Position numbers and translations under genes: made by a program. Below the pieces are notes generated by a model. The model saw only the letters and a list, made by a program, of their open reading frames with translations, was not told where the DNA came from and did no database searches. Shown one piece after another: positions 6,550 to 11,708 of a DNA stretch of 11,708 bases; within the stretch, counting starts at the first letter, position 1; each line of letters opens with the position of its first letter. This DNA comes from Chrysiogenia bacterium (lineage in GTDB: Bacteria > JAGRBM01): contig JAGRBM010000260.1 of the NCBI GenBank assembly GCA_020434085.1, positions 1-11,708 on the forward strand, written 5' to 3'.

Positions 6550-7659
6550 ATGGAACAATCACGCCCGTCGCTTCGCATTTTCGCTCTGCTCTCCCTGGGG
6601 CTGCTCGCCCTGCTGCCGGTCCCGGCTGCCCTCGCCGGCGGCGGAGACCCGCCGCCCCCGCCCCAAGCGCCCCACACGCCCTGGTACGTCTCCATCCACG
6701 CCATCGAGGTCGGTTACGACGATGCCACCACCGACGCCGCTATGGAGAAGGCGGTGGATCTGGGACTCGAGGGCGTGCGCACCGATATCTTCTGGAGTGA
6801 CATCGAGCCCGTCCGCGACCAATGGGACGGGGCGAAGCTCCAGTACTATACGAACTATGTGAGCAAGGCCCGCTGGTTCGGCCTCGACCCGCTTATCATC
6901 CTCTCGGGCGCGCCCGGCTGGGCGGTGGATCTCTACCGCACCGACAAGGCGGCCTTCTGGCAGGAGTATGAGGAATACGTCGCGCAGGTCGCCCTGTGGG
7001 TCGGCGACCGCGTGGACAACTACCAGCTCTGGAACGAAGCCAATCACATTCCCGACCCCATCGACGCCGCCGACGACTGGCAACTCTTCGCCCGCGCGGG
7101 TGCGGTGCTCGACCAGCTCGACCCGGGGGCCAAGAAATACGTCAACTGCATGGCCAATGTGCTCGGCTGGGAGGACGCGGTCACCGACTGGGTGACGCGC
7201 GCGGGCAATCACATCGACGTCATCGGCGTCGACCACTACCCGGGTACCTGGTCGCCGGTGAGCGCAACGGACTGGACGCCGCTGGACATCCTCATCGCGC
7301 GTATCAATGACCCCTCCGATGAATGGTACGGGAAGGAAGGCATGATCCTGGAGACCGGCTATTCGAGCTGGGCGTGGCTCCTGGCAGACGAAAACGATCA
7401 GCGCGACTGGATCAACGCCGCGCTGCCGGCCGTGCGCGCGAAGATCAACGACAACAACCTGAACAATCCCTATCCGATCGTTGGCGCGAATTTCTACCAG
7501 CTCATCGACACCTGCACCGATGTCTTCGACCCGGCCAATTGCCGCAGCGACGATCCGATCTTCGGCCAGGGAATCGAGGCCCATTTCGGGATCATCCACT
7601 CGAATTTTTCGCACAAGGCCGGTTACGGCGCGCTGAAAAACCAGCTCCAGCAGTTTTAG
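6550..7659 (+). CDS. Secreted clan GH-A glycoside hydrolase (GH39/PslG-like TIM barrel)
   Basis: The protein has 369 residues. A classical signal peptide spans about 1-29 (basic start, LLSLGLLALLPVP, cleavage after ALA) and is followed by GGGDPPPPPQ. The rest is a single TIM barrel. Asn162-Glu163 (QLWNEAN) is the clan GH-A acid/base on strand 4, His229-Tyr230 (GVDHYPG) lies after strand 6, and Glu268 (MILETGYSS) is the expected nucleophile on strand 7. The early motifs GVRTDIFWSDIEP and ILSGAPGWA recall GH39/PslG-type and related exopolysaccharide hydrolases, but the family cannot be fixed by eye. It should act in the periplasm or outside the cell on a polysaccharide or glycoconjugate. I chose the ATG at 6550, with GGAG six bases upstream, because it begins the signal peptide; longer in-frame starts would precede the promoter. 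Confidence 0.86.
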   Translation: MEQSRPSLRIFALLSLGLLALLPVPAALAGGGDPPPPPQAPHTPWYVSIHAIEVGYDDATTDAAMEKAVDLGLEGVRTDIFWSDIEPVRDQWDGAKLQYYTNYVSKARWFGLDPLIILSGAPGWAVDLYRTDKAAFWQEYEEYVAQVALWVGDRVDNYQLWNEANHIPDPIDAADDWQLFARAGAVLDQLDPGAKKYVNCMANVLGWEDAVTDWVTRAGNHIDVIGVDHYPGTWSPVSATDWTPLDILIARINDPSDEWYGKEGMILETGYSSWAWLLADENDQRDWINAALPAVRAKINDNNLNNPYPIVGANFYQLIDTCTDVFDPANCRSDDPIFGQGIEAHFGIIHSNFSHKAGYGALKNQLQQF

Positions 7660-7882
7660 CGGCGGGGTTCGCAGCCGCCGAACGACTGCGAATTTCGTCT
7701 TCTCGCTGCCGCTTCCCTCTCCCTCTCAATACGGGGGCGGCGGCAGCACTTTTTTCAGCACCCGCCGCCCGCCAGGTGCGGGTGAACCCCACTCAATCGA
7801 TTGCGACGTTCGGGCCCCCGATCGGGTATTCTTCCTTTCATCTTGCAACATTGAATCGGCAGCACCTGACCAGGGGAACAGG
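7660..7882 (+). other. Intergenic region before the sigma-54 activator gene, with hairpin at 7735-7770
   Basis: This 223-base gap holds a short stem right after the upstream stop (CGGCGG at 7660-7665 with CCGCCG at 7675-7680), without a U-run. A longer hairpin follows: GGGCGGCGG at 7735-7743 pairs with CCGCCGCCC at 7762-7770, and six T bases lie in its 18-base loop. Two perfect ten-base palindromes come next: CAATCGATTG (7794-7803) and CCCGATCGGG (7817-7826). No CGTGCA-N3-TGCA site and no -24/-12 element is present, so the activator is probably not controlled by its own site. No convincing promoter is seen. Confidence 0.5.
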
Positions 7883-9745
7883 ATGTTTGCGCGACCGGAG
7901 ACATGGCCGTCGATGCTCGGGGCGCCGCTTTGCGGCTTCCTCGGCGTGCTGTTTCTGACCACGGCGGCCCGCGGTTATCGCCGCAGGGCGTATGGCGCAT
8001 TGGGCGTGCTGGCGTTGCTGGGAGCCGCGCAGCTTGGCGGCTATTTCGTGCTTCGCACGGCGGTGAGCGATGATGCCTTGCTGCAAGCCACACGCCTGAT
8101 CACGCTGGTAACGATCTGCTTTGGTCCGGCCTGGCTTTTTCTGAGTGCCGCCTTTCTCGAACGACCGCTGGACTGGCGGTTTTCTCTGGCGCTGGTGGCG
8201 GGGCTCACGCTGGTGGCGCTTCTGCTCGGTACAGAGCTGGTACTGCGCTCGGACATCGTGGCCTTTCATCAGCTCGGCGTGGAACGTCAGGCCGCGCCGG
8301 GCACGTTCTACCATGTGCACACCCTCTATTTTGTTGCGTGCGTTGCGACCGGAGTCTTCGACCTGGCACGTACGTTGTCGGACTCCCACCAGCGCGGCAA
8401 ACCGCTGCCCGAACCGCTGGCCGACACCGTCGCCGAAGAGGGACTGCCTACCCTGCTGAGCGTGTTGTGCGCCGCCACGCTGGTGGGCGCGATCGACGGG
8501 CTGCATCTGATCGGAGCCATCGCATTTCAGCTACCGATCGAACTGGCGGCCCTTCTGCTCATCGGGGGATCGGCCTGGGCAACGGTGCAGCGTTTCCCGC
8601 GCCTGTTGCTCAAGCTCGAGGAGAAACTCACGGAGGTGAGCGCCCTCAACACCACCCTGAGCGCGCGTAATGCCGAGATCGCGCAGTTGGCCAAAAAGAA
8701 TGAAGAGTTGCTGAGCGAGGAGATCCGTTACCTGCGCGGCGAGCTCGCAACCTCGGGGAAGGGAATGGGCGCGATGATCGGCGCTTCACCCGCGATGCGG
8801 CAGGTCTTCGAGCTGGTGGGCAAGGTGGCTCCCTACGATGCCAGCGTGCTGATCACGGGCGAGACGGGCACCGGCAAGGAAAAGATCGCTCGGGAAATTC
8901 ATGCCGCCAGCCAGCGCAGCGGTGCCGGGTTCTACGCGATCAACGTTGCGGCCGTGCCCGAGAATCTGCTCGAAAGCGAACTCTTTGGTCACAGGAAGGG
9001 CGCCTTCACCGGCGCGATCAGCGACCGGCCGGGGATCTTCCGCGCCGCCGACGGGGGTACGCTCTTCTTCGACGAGATCGGCGAGATGCCGGCCGCCATG
9101 CAGGTCAAGCTCCTGCGCGTGTTGCAGGAGCGCGAGGTTACGCCGCTCGGGGACAGCGCGCCGGTGCCGGTGGATGTACGCGTGCTGGCGGCGACGCATC
9201 GCGATCTCAGCGAGGAAGTGCGGGCGGGGCGCTTCCGCGAGGATCTCTATTACCGGCTCAACGTGATCGTGATCGAGGTGCCGCCGCTGCGCGCGCGCAC
9301 CGAAGACATCGCGCCCCTGGCCGCGCATTTTCTGGCTCGCTACGCGCAGAACGCCGGGTGTGAAATCCCCGGCATCTCGCCGAGCGCGGTGCAGGCGCTT
9401 ACGCGCCATGGCTGGCCGGGCAACGTCCGCGAACTCGAAAATGTCATCGAGCGCGCGGTTACCCTGTGCGAGGGCCCTGCCATTCGCCTGCGCGACCTGC
9501 CCGAAGCGCTGCACAAGAATGCCGGCGCGCAGCTACCGGAGATCCCCGCGGCAAGTCCGGGGGACGGGGCGGGGGGGGCGGCACCAAAGCGCGGGGAGGA
9601 GCTGCCGCTGCGCGATCTGGAAAAACGCTACATCCTGGGTCTGATGGACCGCTACGATGGCGAGCGCGGCAGGGTAGCCGAGCTACTCGGGATCAATCCG
9701 TCGACTCTGTACAGGAAGCTCAAATCCTACGAGTCCGACTCCTGA
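7883..9745 (+). CDS. Membrane-anchored sigma-54-dependent transcriptional activator (one-component)
   Basis: The protein has 620 residues. The first 235 or so hold about seven hydrophobic segments, a membrane sensor like the 7TM input domains of some histidine kinases. A coiled coil (about 240-290) links it to a full sigma-54 AAA+ domain. This has Walker A GETGTGKE (326-333), GAFTGA (373-378) that contacts sigma-54, Walker B TLFFDE (393-398), the [10 protein letters not shown] sensor/Arg-finger region (451-460) and WPGNVREL. A Gly/Pro/Ala linker (about 550-572) leads to a Fis-type helix-turn-helix ([21 protein letters not shown], 596-616). No receiver domain exists, so signal input should be direct from the membrane. 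AGGGG lies six bases before the ATG. It sits between two secreted glycosidase genes that share an upstream palindrome, which makes them its likely targets. A G8 run (9571-9578) falls in the linker. Confidence 0.93.
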   Translation: MFARPETWPSMLGAPLCGFLGVLFLTTAARGYRRRAYGALGVLALLGAAQLGGYFVLRTAVSDDALLQATRLITLVTICFGPAWLFLSAAFLERPLDWRFSLALVAGLTLVALLLGTELVLRSDIVAFHQLGVERQAAPGTFYHVHTLYFVACVATGVFDLARTLSDSHQRGKPLPEPLADTVAEEGLPTLLSVLCAATLVGAIDGLHLIGAIAFQLPIELAALLLIGGSAWATVQRFPRLLLKLEEKLTEVSALNTTLSARNAEIAQLAKKNEELLSEEIRYLRGELATSGKGMGAMIGASPAMRQVFELVGKVAPYDASVLITGETGTGKEKIAREIHAASQRSGAGFYAINVAAVPENLLESELFGHRKGAFTGAISDRPGIFRAADGGTLFFDEIGEMPAAMQVKLLRVLQEREVTPLGDSAPVPVDVRVLAATHRDLSEEVRAGRFREDLYYRLNVIVIEVPPLRARTEDIAPLAAHFLARYAQNAGCEIPGISPSAVQALTRHGWPGNVRELENVIERAVTLCEGPAIRLRDLPEALHKNAGAQLPEIPAASPGDGAGGAAPKRGEELPLRDLEKRYILGLMDRYDGERGRVAELLGINPSTLYRKLKSYESDS

Positions 9746-9754
9746 GCGAGACGC

Positions 9755-9787
9755 TTGCACGGGTCCGGTGCGTGCAAAATGCACGAT
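9755..9787 (+). promoter_or_regulatory. Upstream activator site B1 (CGTGCA-N3-TGCACG block)
   Basis: The core is a perfect palindrome: CGTGCA (9771-9776), AAA, TGCACG (9780-9785). It is preceded by TTGCAC and seven bases, exactly as in the block at 6380-6412, and followed by GAT. TTGCACG (9755-9761) and CGTGCAA (9771-9777) also form a perfect inverted repeat. It begins ten bases after the activator stop codon and lies about 85 bases upstream of the sigma-54-like element of the next gene. Confidence 0.65.
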
Positions 9788-9796
9788 GCGGCAGGC

Positions 9797-9811
9797 CGTG
9801 CATTCTGCAAT
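9797..9811 (+). promoter_or_regulatory. Upstream activator site B2 (second CGTGCA-N3-TGCA copy)
   Basis: CGTGCA-TTC-TGCAAT repeats the core of the neighbouring site, centred 26 bases downstream of it. The left arm is fully conserved and the right arm has lost its last two matches. Paired sites are common for sigma-54 activators, which bind as oligomers. No second copy is seen at the equivalent place upstream of 6550. Confidence 0.5.
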
Positions 9812-9830
9812 TGCCCTTCAGCCTCCATAA

Positions 9831-9843
9831 AAACAAGTAATTT
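9831..9843 (+). promoter_or_regulatory. Weak IHF-like site between activator sites and promoter B
   Basis: AAACAA-GTAA-TTT resembles the IHF consensus WATCAA-N4-TTR with two mismatches, inside the most AT-rich stretch of the gap and between the enhancer-like sites and the -24 box. DNA bending here would help looping. The match is poor and could be chance. Confidence 0.22.
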
Positions 9844-9868
9844 CAGCCGGTTATGTTTTGTCGGGGGT

Positions 9869-9885
9869 ATGGCACGGAGCTTGGA
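9869..9885 (+). promoter_or_regulatory. Sigma-54-like -24/-12 promoter of the GH5 gene
   Basis: ATGGCACG-GAGC-TTGGA has the sigma-54 -24 box and correct spacing; its -12 box reads TTGGA in place of TTGCW. Transcription would start near 9896, giving a leader of about 45 bases. The element matches the one at 6497-6513 in both the conserved part and the -12 deviation. Confidence 0.6.
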
Positions 9886-9940
9886 ATAGATCTCCCACAC
9901 GCACCGGCGCAGCAGGCCGGCCGCGACGAGGAGCAGACCG

Positions 9941-11452
9941 ATGAACATGCGAGCCAACTGCCTTCACCTAACCTTCAACGTCCCTGTCTGGCCGCTTGCC
10001 GGCCTTCTGGCCGCGCTGGCTCTGGCCCTTTGCAGCGCCGCTCCCGCACGCGCTGGCGGCGAGGAGCCGCCGCCGCCCCAGGAGCCCCCGGCGCCCACGT
10101 GGCAGCTTCGCGCCGAGGGCCGCTTCTTCCGCGATCCCCAGGGCCGCGCGGTGATCCTGCGCGGGGTGAACGTGGCCGGCAATTCGAAGGTGCCTCCCTT
10201 TCATGGTGTCACGGACATGGCTGAGCTCGATCCGCTTGCCGATTGGGGAGTGAACGTCATCCGCCTTCTCTTTACCTGGGAGGCCTTTGAACCCGCACCG
10301 GGAAGTTACGACTGGGGTTATCTCGACTACATCGAGTCGATCGTCGATGCCGCCCACGCACGCGGGATCCATACAATCATTGACATCCACCAGGACGGAT
10401 TCGCCCGTTTCCTGGCCGATGGTTGCGGCGAGGGCTTCCCGCTCTGGGCAGTCTCTCCCAATGCCGATCTCGATGAGCCCGACAATGGCCATGACTGCGA
10501 AGACTGGGCGACGAAGGTGCTGCTCGATCCAGACATGCACCTCTCCTTCAGCGATTTCTATGCCGATTCCTACGGGGTGCGCACGCGGTATCTCTCGATG
10601 CTCGATGAGCTGGCTCGGAGCTTCAAGAATCATGACGGCGTGATCGGCTACGATCTGCTCAACGAACCCTGGGGCTGGGAGGCAGCCGAGTTGCTGCCGC
10701 TCTACGAAGACGCCGCCGACGTGATCCGCTCCGAGGATGCCGACGCCATTTTGTTCATCGAACCCCATGCCAGCACGAACAACGGTGCGGTGCCGACGAC
10801 GCTTCCCCAGCCAACTTTCGACAACTACGCCTACGCGCCGCACTTCTACGACGTGGGCGTGCTCACCACGAAGATCTACTTGGGATTGAGCACGCCCACG
10901 GATCTTGGATTCTGGAACATGAACAACAAGGCCGCCGAGTGGGACGTGCCCCTCTTCGTCGGTGAGTTCGGCATGTTCGCCGAAACCTTCAATGTGGGCG
11001 GCTACATGGACCTGCTCTACAAGCGGCTCAACGAGAACCTCGCCTCGGGCGCGCAGTGGAACTACACACCCGGCTGGAACGCGACCGACAAGGACGGCTG
11101 GAACGGTGAGGACCTCTCCATCGTCGATGACAGTGGGAACATCCGCGCCAACTACGAGGTGCGCCCCTACGCGCAAAAGATCGCTGGAATGCCGACCTCA
11201 CTCTGGGTGGCCGATGACTCGAAGACCATCGAGCTCAAGTGGAGCAACGACCCGGCCGCCGGGGTGACGGAGCTCTACGCCCCGCGCAACCTCGTCTGGG
11301 GCGGCGCGCAGCTCAAGATCGAAAAGAGCGGCAGCAACCTCTCCTGCAGCTTCGCAAACGGCAACACCGAGGTGCACTGCACGTCCACCAGTACCGGCGC
11401 AAAAACGGTAAAAGTCCGCCAGTGCGTGATGTTCTTTGGAAGTTGCTTCTGA
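9941..11452 (+). CDS. Secreted GH5 glycosidase, endoglycoceramidase-like
   Basis: The protein has 503 residues. A signal peptide spans about 1-38 (WPLAGLLAALALALCSAAPARA) and is followed by GGEEPPPPQEPPAP. The GH5 barrel begins with GRAVILRGVNVAGNSKVPPF, a form typical of endoglycoceramidases, then DWGVNVIRLLFTWEAFEP and DIHQDGF. Asn241-Glu242 (YDLLNEPWG) is the acid/base, His301 (APHFYD) lies near the active site, and Glu342 (VGEFG) is the nucleophile; Trp373 follows on strand 8. The last 95 or so residues look like the beta-sandwich GH5 C-terminal domain and hold four Cys (469, 480, 495, 502), perhaps two disulfides. The enzyme should act outside the cytoplasm on glycolipids or glycans. Endoglycoceramidases cleave the bond between oligosaccharide and ceramide, but bacterial relatives have other substrates. 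GGAG lies seven bases before the ATG; a second ATG six bases on is also possible. Confidence 0.88.
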   Translation: MNMRANCLHLTFNVPVWPLAGLLAALALALCSAAPARAGGEEPPPPQEPPAPTWQLRAEGRFFRDPQGRAVILRGVNVAGNSKVPPFHGVTDMAELDPLADWGVNVIRLLFTWEAFEPAPGSYDWGYLDYIESIVDAAHARGIHTIIDIHQDGFARFLADGCGEGFPLWAVSPNADLDEPDNGHDCEDWATKVLLDPDMHLSFSDFYADSYGVRTRYLSMLDELARSFKNHDGVIGYDLLNEPWGWEAAELLPLYEDAADVIRSEDADAILFIEPHASTNNGAVPTTLPQPTFDNYAYAPHFYDVGVLTTKIYLGLSTPTDLGFWNMNNKAAEWDVPLFVGEFGMFAETFNVGGYMDLLYKRLNENLASGAQWNYTPGWNATDKDGWNGEDLSIVDDSGNIRANYEVRPYAQKIAGMPTSLWVADDSKTIELKWSNDPAAGVTELYAPRNLVWGGAQLKIEKSGSNLSCSFANGNTEVHCTSTSTGAKTVKVRQCVMFFGSCF

Positions 11453-11492
11453 GCACAGGGTGGTGACCCCCGAGATGCCATAGACAAACGAG

Positions 11493-11532
11493 AACAGCGG
11501 GTTACGGCATGGACCGTAACCCGCTGTTTTTT
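11493..11532 (+). terminator. Strong intrinsic terminator after the GH5 gene
   Basis: A perfect 16-pair stem (11493-11507 extended by one base pairs with 11514-11528) closes a six-base loop, CATGGA, and ends in TTTTTT. It lies 41 bases after the GH5 stop. The stem could also stop minus-strand transcripts from the tRNA gene, though the U-run on that side is poor. Confidence 0.92.
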
Positions 11533-11542
11533 AAAAGCATTT

Positions 11543-11619
11543 TGGTTGCGGGGAGCGGATTTGAACCGCTGACCTTGGGGTTAGGGGCCCGCCGAGCTAC
11601 CAGACTTCTCCCCCCCGCA
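11543..11619 (-). tRNA. Initiator-type tRNA-fMet-like gene with degenerate anticodon arm (anticodon CCT)
   Basis: The 77-base minus-strand sequence lines up without gaps to bacterial tRNA-fMet, including the encoded CCA. The acceptor stem GCGGGG/CCCCGC, the D-loop segment AGTCTGGTAGCTC, the T arm AGCGG-TTCAAAT-CCGCT and the three initiator-specific G:C pairs at 29-31/39-41 are intact. The anticodon loop reads CCCCTAA in place of CTCATAA, giving anticodon CCT (11583-11585) and C33 in place of the invariant U33. Pairs 27:43 (G/A) and 28:42 (C/C) are broken. As written it would be neither a good initiator nor a normal tRNA-Arg. It is either a pseudo-tRNA or a tRNA-fMet with base-calling errors near a contig end. 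The initiator-type identity is firm and functionality doubtful. Confidence 0.72.
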
Positions 11620-11626
11620 GGCGCCT

Positions 11627-11654
11627 GTTTAATTGGGGGGTGGGGGGGAGTCAA
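11627..11654 (-). promoter_or_regulatory. Possible sigma-70 promoter of the tRNA gene
   Basis: On the minus strand TTGACT (11654-11649) and TTAAAC (11632-11627) are 16 bases apart, with the tRNA 5' end eight bases after the -10 hexamer. The spacer is almost pure C on this strand (G on the plus strand), which is odd and may be affected by sequencing errors. No gene is seen in the remaining bases up to 11708. Confidence 0.4.
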
Positions 11655-11708
11655 GGCTTTCGCAAAAGCATCTGGCCTTGCTTGTCTGAGTGTCGCGTGC
11701 GGGGGCTA

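Noticed and set aside
6559-7614. Minus-strand open frame opposite the GH-A glycosidase
   Set aside because: The plus frame has signal peptide, catalytic Glu pair and ribosome binding site; the antisense frame has none of these.
7660-7680. Intrinsic terminator directly after the GH-A glycosidase gene
   Set aside because: A CGGCGG/CCGCCG stem is present but no U-run follows, so it is noted only as a weak hairpin.
9968-11176. Minus-strand open frame of 402 codons opposite the GH5 gene
   Set aside because: It is a shadow frame. The plus-strand gene has GH5 motifs, promoter and terminator.
1-11708. CRISPR arrays, insertion sequences or phage genes
   Set aside because: I saw no regularly spaced repeat, transposase motif or terminal inverted repeat.

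Overview
The window is high-GC chromosomal DNA from a Gram-negative bacterium. The sigma-54 regulation, the LonB-like protease, the diiron, Fe-ADH, SRPBCC and SCP2-like proteins, and the codon use suggest a deltaproteobacterial-type lineage (Myxococcota, Desulfobacterota or a related candidate phylum). That placement is inference; no marker gene fixes the taxon. Few bases are non-coding, and I see no insertion sequence, phage gene or CRISPR array.

Positions 1-6271 are read on the minus strand. In transcription order they hold a ferritin-like diiron protein ending in a clear intrinsic terminator, then a compact run of an SCP2-like lipid-binding protein, an iron-containing alcohol dehydrogenase and an SRPBCC lipid/hydrophobic-ligand protein. 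After a 105-base gap with a hairpin come a LonB-like ATP-dependent protease and, overlapping it by four bases, the start of a universal-stress-like protein cut by the window edge. The middle genes look like a small oxidative or lipid-type metabolic cassette, and the last two like a proteostasis/stress pair.

Positions 6272-11532 are read on the plus strand and form what looks like a self-contained regulon: a secreted clan GH-A glycosidase, a membrane-anchored sigma-54 activator with no receiver domain, and a secreted GH5 endoglycoceramidase-like enzyme. Both glycosidase genes are preceded by the same two-part control region: a palindromic block built on CGTGCA-N3-TGCA, and about 85 bases downstream a sigma-54-like element, TGGCACG-N4-KTGGA. 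Sharing of both parts at nearly the same spacing is the strongest unannotated signal here. The simplest reading is that the activator sitting between the two enzymes binds these sites and switches on both, perhaps in response to a membrane or envelope cue. The two enzymes also share a mature N-terminus of the form GG-x-(D/E)-PPPP-Q.

The window closes with a strong terminator that faces a minus-strand initiator-type tRNA. That tRNA keeps the length and arms of tRNA-fMet but carries an anticodon CCT, C33 and two broken anticodon-stem pairs. The flanking G-rich sequence suggests either a decayed gene or base-calling errors at a contig end.
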